This document shows, piece after piece, positions 1 through 7,584 of a DNA stretch of 13,121 nt. Origin of the DNA: Bacteroidales bacterium UBA1064 (GTDB lineage: Bacteria; Bacteroidota; Bacteroidia; Bacteroidales; Tenuifilaceae). The stretch is taken from assembly GCA_002316235.1 (NCBI GenBank), contig DCDD01000106.1:1-13121 (forward strand), read 5' to 3'. Below the pieces are notes generated by a model that worked only from the letters and a program-made list of their open reading frames with translations, was not told the DNA's origin and made no database searches. The position numbers were made by a program, and so were the translations under genes. The stretch's first letter is position 1, and the number at the start of each line of letters is the position of its first letter.

Positions 1-221
1 GGGTTGGGCTGCGTGTTGTAGCACACTCCCCGTTCAGTAAAACCATCACCCGCAACAACAAAACCAACAACAGTTGCTGAGCTGTCTGTAATGTCAATAA
101 CCTGCGAGGTGGATAGCTTTGGATCGAGTCTAACATCTGAGGACTCCTCCGTGCAGGCAAAAAATAGCATTGTTGCCGTAAAAAGGAGTGCTGCTAGCTT
201 ATAAATTGATTTCAGCTTCAT
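1..221 (-). CDS. Partial SusE/SusF-like outer-membrane lipoprotein (3' end beyond the left edge)
   Basis: The minus-strand frame opens with ATG at 221 and stays open to the window edge, giving 73 codons. The N-terminus is a lipoprotein signal: Lys at 2, 4 and 8, a hydrophobic core, then LFFAC with the lipidated Cys at residue 23. The following residues (TEE) are acidic, as in surface-exposed Bacteroidota lipoproteins. After Cys23 comes the start of what looks like a fibronectin-III/Ig-like fold, including FTERGVCYNTQPNP, similar to the RGVCWSTSPNP-type motif common in Bacteroidota surface proteins. It lies 22 bases after susE in the same direction, so it is probably the last or next-to-last gene of the sus operon. 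By position it could be a SusF-like glycan-binding protein, but an enzyme with an N-terminal Ig-like domain is also possible because only the first 73 residues are visible. Confidence 0.75.
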   Translation of the reverse strand, partial: MKLKSIYKLAALLFTATMLFFACTEESSDVRLDPKLSTSQVIDITDSSATVVGFVVAGDGFTERGVCYNTQPN

Positions 222-243
222 ATGGTATGCGAATTATAATCAT

Positions 244-1293
244 TTAATTTTTAACAATTGTATAGGTTCCCTTTTCATCGCTTAGTATGGTGAAGGTGAT
301 GGAGTAGTTACCTGCTGATGTTATGGGAATATCATTTCCAACACCACCTTGTTGCAATTCACCCTCAACGTCGGACAGACCCATGTTCCATGACCAGCTG
401 GAGTTCTTTCTGAATTTAAAGAATCCAACATAGAGGTCGGTGGTAATGTACCAGTAATGTTTGTCGTAATCATATTCCATCATCCTATCCTGGTTCCATC
501 CATCTTCATTACCGGTTAGGGCAGAACCCACAATGCTTATCATATGAGCGTCCATGCCATAAGTCAGATCGTTGGTATTGGCAGATACTACATGCCAGCC
601 ATTGGCAGGGGGAACAATTGCAGAACCGTTGACTTCCAAAGCAGTACCGGCATCATTGCTGCCATAGGTTATATCGGCATCAGGATCATACAGGGTGAAG
701 GGTTTGGCTACATCCAGCTTAACAAATCCGGAGTAATTCCCATCGCCGGCAGCAGATTCTATTTTGCCCAACACGGTAGTGCCATCCATAACATCAAGTC
801 TGGGTAGCCCATAGGGGGAAACAGTGGCTGTTTTACTTTCAGAGGTGTAAAGGAACGGGTTACTTCCAGTACCGGGAGCACCTGTTCCTGCATCAACGGT
901 GAGCACGGCGCGAATCCTGAACTCTGCTTGAACTTCAACGTCACCACGGTATTTTCTCAGGAGCAGCTCGTTAAGGTTGCTGATCTTAAATTTGATGCTG
1001 TTAACCTTTGACCCGGAGTAAAGGGTTAAAGGATCGGCAAAGTTGGTGCCCGCTTCACATGTCTCCAATGAATAGGTGGCAGAGGCTTCAAAACCTGGAT
1101 CTACAGGGATTCCCGTAAATTCAACTGTATCGTTTGCCGCTGACCTGTTTAAAATTAGGTTATCCGGGATGGATACCAGAACAGGGGGATTAGGCTCGTC
1201 AAGCATGGTAACTTTTGTCTCATCTTTTTCGCATCCCGACAAAATACCAAGCAAGCCTATAAATCCTATGTATATTAATGAATTTCTTTTCAT
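244..1293 (-). CDS. susE: SusE-like outer-membrane glycan-binding lipoprotein
   Basis: This 349-residue protein starts with a lipoprotein signal ending in LSGC (Cys21) followed by the acidic EKDE, so it should be anchored in the outer membrane, probably facing outwards. The N-terminal part (about 22-160) fits the Ig-like SusE domain. The rest looks like two consecutive SusE/SusF-type carbohydrate-binding modules, about 165-252 and 253-349. The second has the usual aromatic-rich surface (GWNQD, HYWYI, SSWSWNMG near 265-305) and ends in a terminal beta-strand (GTYTIVKN). Known SusE proteins have the same layout, an Ig-like domain plus two starch-binding modules, and increase glycan capture by the SusC/SusD complex without being essential for it. 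The gene lies 27 bases after susD. The ligand is inferred from the neighbours to be an alpha-glucan; the binding aromatics cannot be proved from sequence alone. Confidence 0.88.
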   Translation of the reverse strand: MKRNSLIYIGFIGLLGILSGCEKDETKVTMLDEPNPPVLVSIPDNLILNRSAANDTVEFTGIPVDPGFEASATYSLETCEAGTNFADPLTLYSGSKVNSIKFKISNLNELLLRKYRGDVEVQAEFRIRAVLTVDAGTGAPGTGSNPFLYTSESKTATVSPYGLPRLDVMDGTTVLGKIESAAGDGNYSGFVKLDVAKPFTLYDPDADITYGSNDAGTALEVNGSAIVPPANGWHVVSANTNDLTYGMDAHMISIVGSALTGNEDGWNQDRMMEYDYDKHYWYITTDLYVGFFKFRKNSSWSWNMGLSDVEGELQQGGVGNDIPITSAGNYSITFTILSDEKGTYTIVKN

Positions 1294-1320
1294 TGTGCTT
1301 AATTTATTGAGTTAGTAGTG

Positions 1321-2961
1321 CTAGTAGTTAGGATTCTGGTGGATATATGGATTTGTTGATATCTCAACTGCTGGCAACGGGAAGATGTTCAGGTAGTCAG
1401 CTGTGCTGGTTCCCTCATAAACGCCACCTTTCCATTCCCAGAGGTAATCGCTTCCGGTAAACTGGCCAAAACGAATTAGGTCGGTTCGGCGCTGAGCCTC
1501 GTAGTAGAACTCCCTACCGCGCTCGTTGATGATGTCCTGAGCAGTCAAGGTTGACAGGCGGTTGGGGGTGTTTGAACCAAATTCGCCTGCATGGTAGGCT
1601 CTGTCCCTAACGTAGTTCAAATCAGCAAGAGCAGTTGCTTCTCCAAGCCTGAACTTAGCTTCAGCCCTCATGAGGTAGGCATCGGCCAGACGAAATATTG
1701 GAAAATCGGTGTCGGCGTAGGCCGGATTAGCTGATGGGGGACGTGTTCCATCCGAATTCTTGGCTGTAATTTTGTAAACTCCAATACCATAATCGCCACT
1801 TGATGATGCGCTTGGTATATCGGTGGTTTTTTTCACTTTAAGGAATATACGTGAATCATCAGGATAAAGGTTGCTTAGTACTGTCCCTTCTGCCCATACC
1901 GGGTTGCTAACTCCTAGTATTGTTTCAGCGAATTTAAGACGTGCACGGTTCCCATTCCAGTTGGTATTTGAGGTTAAACCGTGGTAGTCTTCCGCTCTGA
2001 TGTAGGTTGCATCACTCGACGATTCGATTATGAAGGTAGTGCCCACATAGCCTTGCGTGTACATTCCATCCTGCTCCCAGGCAAGTATCATTTCAGGGTT
2101 TGTAGGGTAGGTGTTATCGGCAGAAAAATTCTGGCGGTAGTTTGTAGCCAGCGAGTAGGCTCCAGAGTTGATTACGCTATCGCAATACATTTGGCAGCTA
2201 TCCCACTTTGCCGTTCCGGTGTAAACCTGAGCATTCAGGTAGGTACGGGCTAGCAGCATCCATGCAGCAGCTCTGTTTGCCTGTGTGGATACGCCTCCGG
2301 GAGCAGCTAGAACTGGAGAAATTGCCTTTAGCTCCGAAACAATGTAGTTGAACAGCATGGGCCTGGCAACATTCACATTTGGATCGAGCTGCCGGGGGTA
2401 GAATTTCCCAACTTCATCAGCCTCAGTGGTAAAGGGAGGATTCCCAAACATATCCATCAGGTAGTAGTATGCCAGAGCTCGTAAAAATCTAGCTTCAGCT
2501 ACATAGCGCTGAACATCGGGGTCGGGATTCCCGCTGGTAACCTTAATGAAATCATTCGCATAGGTAATCGAAAGCACCAGACGTTGGTAGAGCGCGGTAA
2601 GAAATGGGTTCTGCGCACTCCATGTCTGGGTGTTCAAATCGGCAATGCCCACATCACCCCATGCACAAATAGCTTCGTCGGTTGTGATCTCCTGCAGGTT
2701 CCAAAGAGCACGGGTAGTAGTGAAAAAGTTTTCATCTGAAGCGCTAATATCGGCTCCACCTCCGGTAACGCTTCCCTGTCCGGCAATGATGAAGCTGGCG
2801 TAAATCTTGCCAAGTGCTTTCTTAATGTTAACGGGATCATCACCAAGGTTCCCTGCCATAATATTATTTGGATCCTTGGGGTTAACATCCAAATCTCCCA
2901 CGCATGAACTGAAAATCATCGCCGGAAGAAGCAATCCTAATATCAATTTCCTGCTTTTCAT
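1321..2961 (-). CDS. susD: SusD-family glycan-binding lipoprotein, alpha-glucan (starch) type
   Basis: This is a 546-residue lipoprotein with signal MKSRKLILGLLLPAMIFSSC (Cys20). It forms the hinged lid over the SusC pore and delivers oligosaccharides to it. The N-terminal SusD-like domain contains RFLRALAYYYLMDMFGNPPF at 158-177, a hallmark of the family. The C-terminal RagB/SusD domain contains FRLADAYLMRAEA and the REFYYEAQRRTDLIRFG segment. Several stretches recall B. thetaiotaomicron SusD as I remember it: TTDEAICAWGD around 93-103 (W101 could match the starch-stacking Trp98), PDTDFPIFRL, and near the C-terminus YLWEWKGG followed by EGTS and FPLP. This points to starch or a related alpha-glucan. 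The equivalent of SusD Arg81 does not look conserved, so the binding details may differ. The gene lies 20 bases after susC. Confidence 0.95.
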   Translation of the reverse strand: MKSRKLILGLLLPAMIFSSCVGDLDVNPKDPNNIMAGNLGDDPVNIKKALGKIYASFIIAGQGSVTGGGADISASDENFFTTTRALWNLQEITTDEAICAWGDVGIADLNTQTWSAQNPFLTALYQRLVLSITYANDFIKVTSGNPDPDVQRYVAEARFLRALAYYYLMDMFGNPPFTTEADEVGKFYPRQLDPNVNVARPMLFNYIVSELKAISPVLAAPGGVSTQANRAAAWMLLARTYLNAQVYTGTAKWDSCQMYCDSVINSGAYSLATNYRQNFSADNTYPTNPEMILAWEQDGMYTQGYVGTTFIIESSSDATYIRAEDYHGLTSNTNWNGNRARLKFAETILGVSNPVWAEGTVLSNLYPDDSRIFLKVKKTTDIPSASSSGDYGIGVYKITAKNSDGTRPPSANPAYADTDFPIFRLADAYLMRAEAKFRLGEATALADLNYVRDRAYHAGEFGSNTPNRLSTLTAQDIINERGREFYYEAQRRTDLIRFGQFTGSDYLWEWKGGVYEGTSTADYLNIFPLPAVEISTNPYIHQNPNY

Positions 2962-2981
2962 ATTTGTAGTTTTTTTGAGTT

Positions 2982-5945
2982 TTAGAAAGTAAAGCTTAAG
3001 CCAAGCAGGAAGGTACGGGGACGGGGGTAGAAACTGTTGTCAACTCCTCCATCTACCTCGGGATCCATTCCGTTGTACTTGGTTATGATAAATGCATTCT
3101 GCACGGTAAAGTTAACCCGAATGTTGAACTTGTCCATGATGTTGTTGAAGTTGTATCCGGCAGTAACATAGTCAAGCTTGAAGAACGATGCGTTTTCAAC
3201 AAAGTAGTCGCTGGTAAACTGGCGTTTTACAAACCTGGTGTCGCTAAGCTGGGTGGTAAAGTTTTTCCAGTACCCAATTTGCTGCATCTGGTCGTATGAA
3301 GCGCCGGCAGCTACGCCGTTGTAAACATAGTTGCCTATGCTGGCTCGAGTTGATGCCGATAAATCAAAATTCTTATAGTTGAACCGGAAGGAGAAGCCCA
3401 TCAGGTAATCGGGTGCGGGATTCTTGTAGACGTACTTGTCTGCATTATCACCATTTACTACTCCGCCTTGGCCCGAAAGGTCAACGTATAAGCCTTCTAT
3501 GGGGTTACCCATTGCATCATACACCTGTTTGTTTACGAAGAATGAGTAAACCGGATAGCCAACTCGGGTTACCTGTTTTTGCCCGGTAAAAGCATCCCCG
3601 TAAAGAATTCCAATGAAGTTGGGATCATCATTCATCAGCAGCTTGGTTACCTCATTTTTATTGTAGGTCAGGTTAAATCCCAGAGTTAAGGTCATGTCCT
3701 GCTGCGAAATGGGAATAAGGTTTAAGGCAACTTCAACACCCTTATTCTCCATGCTTCCAACATTGGTCAACAGGGTATTTTTGAAGTTACTTCCGCTGGC
3801 AATATCAATTGTATTTAAAAGATCCTTGGTTTTTCTCATGTAGAGGTCAACCGAACCACTAATACGGTTATTCAGAAATCCGAAATCGAGTCCAATATTC
3901 TGGGTTGTTGTTTCCTCCCACTTAATGTCGGGGTCGTAGGCATTTGGACGAAGGGTTGGTAGGAATGTTCCATCAATTGGATACCATGAACCTATTGCAG
4001 ATGCAACGTATTGTGCCTGGTAAGGGTAGTCGCTACCAATATCCTGCTGACCGGTTACTCCCCAGCTGGCTCTAAGTTTAAGGTCAGAAACAAAGTTTAC
4101 ATTTTTAAGGAATGATTCCTCCTTTACCTTCCATGCCAAAGCTGCTGAAGGGAAAAGCCCCCACCGGTTATCTTCCGAAAATCTTGATGAACCGTCATCG
4201 CGAAGTGTAGCAGTTATGATGTACCTATCCATTAAGGTATAGTTTAACCTGCCAAAAAATGATACAAGGTAGTTTTCGGTGATAAATGAGGAGCTATCGG
4301 ACATTTGGTAGGGGTGATCTACATCCACTATGCCCCTGGTGTAGCTGTCGCCCTCCCTTTCAAAATGCTGCCAGGAGTAACCTGCCATAGCTTCAACCTT
4401 GCTCTTTATTTGGGTAAGGTCTTTTGTATAGTTGAAGTAAAAGTCCAACAGGTTGTTCTTGTTTGTAGCGCTGTAATCATTCAACTTTCCCCAGGCTAAG
4501 GGGGCAATTAGTACCGAAGGAGAAGTAACGGGTCTGTTGTTGTGCCCATCGCTGTTGGTGTAGTCGGTAGCCATGTTCAGGTTGGCCTGCAGCTCCTGCA
4601 GGAAGGGAAACTTGTAGTTTAGCTGGATGTTTCCAATGAACCTGTTTACATCTGCTTTATTATCGGCAGCCATCAGCTGTTCTACGGGGTTTGCAGTGCC
4701 AAGATTTGCCCCGTAGTTAGCCCACTGAAAGTATCCGGCTGAAGCAGGGTTGCCATCGTAAATGGGTTGTGTAGGATCCATGTTGATGGCTGATCCCAGT
4801 GCCCCATAATCGCCATAATTCTGTTTGGTAGTCATGCCCTTGGCATTTACCGTAACATTGAGGGAGTTATTCAGAAACGATGGATTTAAGCTAATTGCAC
4901 CGGTTAACCTTTCCATGTTGGTATTCTTCATAATACCATCCTGATTGGTGTAACCAACTGAAACCTGATAGGGTAGAATTTTATATGCTCCGCTGACGCT
5001 AACGTTGTGATCCTGTGAAAAAGCATTGCGGAAAATTTCGTTTTGCCAGTTGGTGTTCTTAGAACCTAGAAGGGTTAATGTAGAGGGGTTGTAAAGTGTG
5101 CCCATGTGGTCGTAGGCAATTTGCCTCATCTGGTCGCCCGAGTAAACATCCATCAGCTTAATTGCCGAGGCAATTGAGGTAGTAACGTTGTAGTTTACTC
5201 TAAAGGATGCTCCTTCCTTACTCTTCTTGGTAGTAATTAAAATTACGCCGTTAGATGCTCTTGAACCGTAAATGGCAGTTGAGGAGGCATCTTTCAGAAT
5301 GGTGATTGTTTCAATGTCGTTAGGATTGACAAACGAAAGAGGGTTTGAGCTACCCGATACGTTGTTGTTGTCAAGTGGAACACCATCAACGATAACAAGT
5401 GGACTGTTGGATGCGTAAAGTGACGAACCCCCACGAACCTTGATTGTAGAACCAGATCCTGGAGCTCCGTTGCTTGTGGTAATTACAACACCAGGTGTTT
5501 TCCCTACAAGTAGCTCCTGTGGAGAGCTAATAACCCCCTTGTTGAAGTCTTTTGAGCTAACAGTTGTTACCGAACCGGTTAGATCAGCTTTCTTGGTTGT
5601 TCCATAACCGATTACAACAACCTCTTCAAGTTGTTCGGAGGAGGTCTTCAGGGCTACATCCACAACGCTTCTCCCATTTACCGGAATTTCCTGTTTCTCG
5701 TAGCCTACGTAGCTAAATACCAGAACCGCATTCGCCTGGGTTCTAAGAGAGTACTTCCCATTTAGGTCAGTTGCAGTACCAATGGTTGTACCCTTTACAA
5801 CAACCGCAACGCCCGGCAACGGTTCATTGTTTGCATTATCGGTAACCGTTCCTGTTACCGTAATGTCTTGCCCATTTGCTAGGCCTTGGTAAAAAACAAG
5901 GACTAGAATGAAGCAAATTCTCATAAAAATGCGTTTGTTCTTCAT
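2982..5945 (-). CDS. susC: SusC-family TonB-dependent outer-membrane glycan transporter
   Basis: This 987-residue transporter imports glycan oligomers into the periplasm using TonB energy. A Sec signal peptide covers about residues 1-25 (ends ANGQ); the ATG at 5945 is used, with a second possible start at Met8. Residues about 29-100 form a carboxypeptidase-regulatory-like domain (TGTVTD, PLPGVAVVVKGT, SYVGY). A TonB-box-like EEVVVIGYG is at 107-115. The plug (about 122-235) has the SusC signatures VRGGSSL near 170 and PLVIVDGVPLD near 182. The remainder is the 22-strand barrel, ending in the terminal Phe (GLSFTF) needed for barrel assembly. There is no N-terminal STN domain, so it is not an ECF-sigma/anti-sigma signalling transporter; this fits control by the divergent LacI regulator instead. 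It is first in the operon. Length and motifs are normal for the family. Confidence 0.97.
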   Translation of the reverse strand: MKNKRIFMRICFILVLVFYQGLANGQDITVTGTVTDNANNEPLPGVAVVVKGTTIGTATDLNGKYSLRTQANAVLVFSYVGYEKQEIPVNGRSVVDVALKTSSEQLEEVVVIGYGTTKKADLTGSVTTVSSKDFNKGVISSPQELLVGKTPGVVITTSNGAPGSGSTIKVRGGSSLYASNSPLVIVDGVPLDNNNVSGSSNPLSFVNPNDIETITILKDASSTAIYGSRASNGVILITTKKSKEGASFRVNYNVTTSIASAIKLMDVYSGDQMRQIAYDHMGTLYNPSTLTLLGSKNTNWQNEIFRNAFSQDHNVSVSGAYKILPYQVSVGYTNQDGIMKNTNMERLTGAISLNPSFLNNSLNVTVNAKGMTTKQNYGDYGALGSAINMDPTQPIYDGNPASAGYFQWANYGANLGTANPVEQLMAADNKADVNRFIGNIQLNYKFPFLQELQANLNMATDYTNSDGHNNRPVTSPSVLIAPLAWGKLNDYSATNKNNLLDFYFNYTKDLTQIKSKVEAMAGYSWQHFEREGDSYTRGIVDVDHPYQMSDSSSFITENYLVSFFGRLNYTLMDRYIITATLRDDGSSRFSEDNRWGLFPSAALAWKVKEESFLKNVNFVSDLKLRASWGVTGQQDIGSDYPYQAQYVASAIGSWYPIDGTFLPTLRPNAYDPDIKWEETTTQNIGLDFGFLNNRISGSVDLYMRKTKDLLNTIDIASGSNFKNTLLTNVGSMENKGVEVALNLIPISQQDMTLTLGFNLTYNKNEVTKLLMNDDPNFIGILYGDAFTGQKQVTRVGYPVYSFFVNKQVYDAMGNPIEGLYVDLSGQGGVVNGDNADKYVYKNPAPDYLMGFSFRFNYKNFDLSASTRASIGNYVYNGVAAGASYDQMQQIGYWKNFTTQLSDTRFVKRQFTSDYFVENASFFKLDYVTAGYNFNNIMDKFNIRVNFTVQNAFIITKYNGMDPEVDGGVDNSFYPRPRTFLLGLSFTF

Positions 5946-5947
5946 AT

Positions 5948-5977
5948 AAAATTTAATTTAGGGTTTGGTTAAATTTT
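5948..5977 (-). promoter_or_regulatory. A/T-rich inverted repeat (RNA hairpin) just before the susC start codon
   Basis: AAAATTTAA at 5948-5956 and TTAAATTTT at 5969-5977 are exact reverse complements separated by 12 bases. In the susC mRNA this makes a 9-bp A-U stem ending 2 bases before the ATG, where it could affect ribosome access. A-U-only stems are weak and A/T-rich leaders are normal in this phylum, so a regulatory role is only a possibility. Confidence 0.35.
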
Positions 5978-6043
5978 GCAGTGGAAAGTTAAGGATTGTT
6001 AATCCTAAAAGCATTATTTTCGTTGGCTTATAGGCTAAAAATC

Positions 6044-6070
6044 ACCGCAAACGATACCGCAAACGTTTGT
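6044..6070. promoter_or_regulatory. Probable LacI-family operator with repeated half-sites
   Basis: ACCGCAAACG occurs twice, at 6044-6053 and 6056-6065, in direct orientation with a 12-bp period. The second copy runs into a perfect 10-bp palindrome CAAACGTTTG (6060-6069) with a central CpG. The GCAAACGTTTG core is the classic LacI/GalR-family operator shape and is very close to the E. coli PurR box. It sits about 115 bp before the susC start and about 335 bp before the start of the adjacent LacI-type regulator. The most likely target is the sus operon promoter; the regulator may also control itself. Confidence 0.65.
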
Positions 6071-6289
6071 ATTTTTCGTTGTTTATATTTAACTTTCACC
6101 GCACAGGTTAAGGAGGTGTTACTTTTTATACTAGGAATATCCCTTTATGAATGTAAGTATCAGGAATCCAATGTATAACATGAAGGTTGGGTGCTACTCT
6201 TTTTCCCTAACCAGCAAAACAAGGATTAGTGGCTGTTGTTTTTTTAAATTGATAAATTAGTGCTTAATTAGAGGGGATATTTTAAAAAC

Positions 6290-6321
6290 TTGTTCAGTAC
6301 TAACCATTACTAGAATGTTTG
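6290..6321 (+). promoter_or_regulatory. Weak candidate promoter for the lacI-type gene
   Basis: TTG at 6290-6292 is followed after 21 bases by AATGTTTG at 6314-6321. This matches the Bacteroidota pattern TTG, 19-21 bases, TAnnTTTG except for A in place of T at the first position of the -7 element. It would give a leader of roughly 75 bases before the ATG at 6405. Confidence 0.3.
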
Positions 6322-6344
6322 CTGTGGGTTTTTCCTAACCACAG
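6322..6344 (+). repeat. Short inverted repeat in the proposed leader of the lacI-type gene
   Basis: CTGTGG at 6322-6327 pairs with CCACAG at 6339-6344, and two further T-A pairs form past a single bulged G, leaving a 6-base loop. It begins right after the candidate -7 element, so it could be a second protein-binding site or an RNA hairpin at the 5' end. It is not followed by a T-run in a position that would make it a terminator. Confidence 0.3.
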
Positions 6345-6404
6345 CCGGTGTGTGATGACAAATCGTTACTATTTGCCAGCTAATAATATTAAAATTCGGA
6401 ACGG

Positions 6405-7421
6405 ATGAAATCAAGCCAGATTACCATCAAGGACATTGCCCGCGAGCTGGGCATCAGCCCATCAACCGTATCGCGTGCTTTAAAGGATCATCCCGATATA
6501 AGCCAGGAAACCAAAAGAGTGGTTAACGAGCTGGCCACCAAGTACAACTATAAGCCAAACATTATAGCCCTTAGCCTTCGTAACCAGCGTAGCAACGTAA
6601 TTGGCGTGGTAATTCCTGAAATTGCCCACTACTTTTTTTCAACCGTAATAAGCGGCATTGAGGAGGTTGCCAATGCTCATGGTTATAGCGTTATGGTCAA
6701 CCAGTCGGGTGAGGATTACAAGCGCGAGGTTGCTGCCTGCGATGCATTCTTGAACGGAATTATTGACGGGCTTATCGTTTCGGTTTCAAAAGAAACCGAG
6801 AATTACGAGCATTTTCAGAGATTTGAGGACGAGGGAATACCCCTGGTTTTTTTTGATAGGATTATTGAGGAAATTTCAGCCGACCGAATAATTATTGACG
6901 ATTTTGACGGAGCATACCAGGCTACCGAGCATCTCATTATCCAGGGTCGAAGGAAAATAGTTCACTTTTCGGGGCCTCAAAATAGGCTGATTGGCCAGAA
7001 CAGGCTTAACGGCTACCTCAAAGCCATGAGGGATAACGGCGTGGTAATTGATGAGCGGTTGATTATCCATTGTGATACATTCCAGTCTGCATTGATTGAA
7101 ACACAGAAGCTAATCGATAGTGGGACTAGGTTCGATTCCATTTTTACGGTAAACGATTTTACGGCTGCTGGTGCTATGAAGATTCTTATCCGCAATGGTA
7201 TTAAAATTCCTCAGGATGTTTCGGTTGTTGGTTTTGGCGATGACCAAACATCCCTTATGGTAGAGCCAACCCTTACCACTGTTAACCAGCCTGGGTTTGA
7301 AATGGGCAAAAAAGCCATGGAGCAGCTCATTCGAAGAATTACCCAAACCCGCCAGGAACCTCCAATTACCGAAATTCTTAAAACCCAGCTTATTGTTCGC
7401 GAATCGTCCCGATTAAGGTAG
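6405..7421 (+). CDS. LacI/GalR-family transcriptional regulator
   Basis: This 338-residue protein has the standard two-part layout. The N-terminal helix-turn-helix is at about 6-27 (ITIKDIARELGISPSTVSRAL). The hinge helix at about 51-59 (PNIIALSLR) carries Leu58, which matches the leucine PurR and LacI insert into the central CpG of their operators. Residues about 62-338 form the periplasmic-binding-protein-like effector domain, with IGVVIPEIAHYFFS, LVFFDRI, VNDFTAAGAM and VVGFGDD in the expected places, ending IVRESSRLR. The gene is divergent from susC and faces a CpG-centred palindrome, so it most likely represses the sus operon until a sugar signal binds; this is inferred. LacI-type proteins can also activate. 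The effector could be maltose or another alpha-glucan product if the substrate guess is right. Length is typical and the protein is intact. Confidence 0.95.
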   Translation: MKSSQITIKDIARELGISPSTVSRALKDHPDISQETKRVVNELATKYNYKPNIIALSLRNQRSNVIGVVIPEIAHYFFSTVISGIEEVANAHGYSVMVNQSGEDYKREVAACDAFLNGIIDGLIVSVSKETENYEHFQRFEDEGIPLVFFDRIIEEISADRIIIDDFDGAYQATEHLIIQGRRKIVHFSGPQNRLIGQNRLNGYLKAMRDNGVVIDERLIIHCDTFQSALIETQKLIDSGTRFDSIFTVNDFTAAGAMKILIRNGIKIPQDVSVVGFGDDQTSLMVEPTLTTVNQPGFEMGKKAMEQLIRRITQTRQEPPITEILKTQLIVRESSRLR

Positions 7422-7584
7422 TTCTGGGAAAGCACGGTTTTAAGTTTTCACTCCTACCACTTGCGTTTTCATTTTAAAGACGGACATTTACCTTTTGGTT
7501 ACGGAAAGTTTTTTACCACAATTAAACCCTTTGTATCCTTCTCGCTCAAACTGAAAAACATTCTAACAAACAGCAAGAGCAGGT

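Larger units (their letters stand above)
5946..6404. other. Divergent intergenic control region between susC and the lacI-type gene
   Basis: This 459-base A/T-rich stretch has no credible gene. It holds, from the susC side: a 9-bp inverted repeat directly before the susC start; a small GGATT-gtt-AATCC inverted repeat at 5993-6005; two ACCGCAAACG direct repeats and a CAAACGTTTG palindrome at 6044-6069; another ACCGCA at 6098-6103; and a weak promoter-like pair plus hairpin at 6290-6344 in front of the regulator gene. No consensus TAnnTTTG promoter was found for susC; the nearest is TATCGTTTG (minus strand, 6056-6048), with one base too many and no -33 partner, overlapping the proposed operator. 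Confidence 0.7.

Noticed and set aside
2982..5945. SusC as a signalling transporter with anti-sigma partner
   Set aside because: There is no N-terminal STN domain between the signal peptide and the carboxypeptidase-like domain, and no ECF sigma or anti-sigma gene in the window.
6048..6056. TATCGTTTG on the minus strand as the susC -7 promoter element
   Set aside because: The spacing inside the element is one base too long and no TTG lies 19-21 bases upstream, so it is only mentioned as a near match overlapping the operator.
5996..6178. Open frame of 60 codons in the susC/lacI intergenic region
   Set aside because: It needs a TTG start, runs across the proposed operator and has no recognisable protein features; it is best read as chance.
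7489..7497. TACCTTTTG as the promoter of the DUF5916 gene
   Set aside because: The element has one extra base and the nearest TTG (7461) is 25 bases away, outside the normal spacing.
7422..7584. Intrinsic terminator after the lacI-type gene
   Set aside because: No G/C-rich stem followed by a T-run was found in this stretch.
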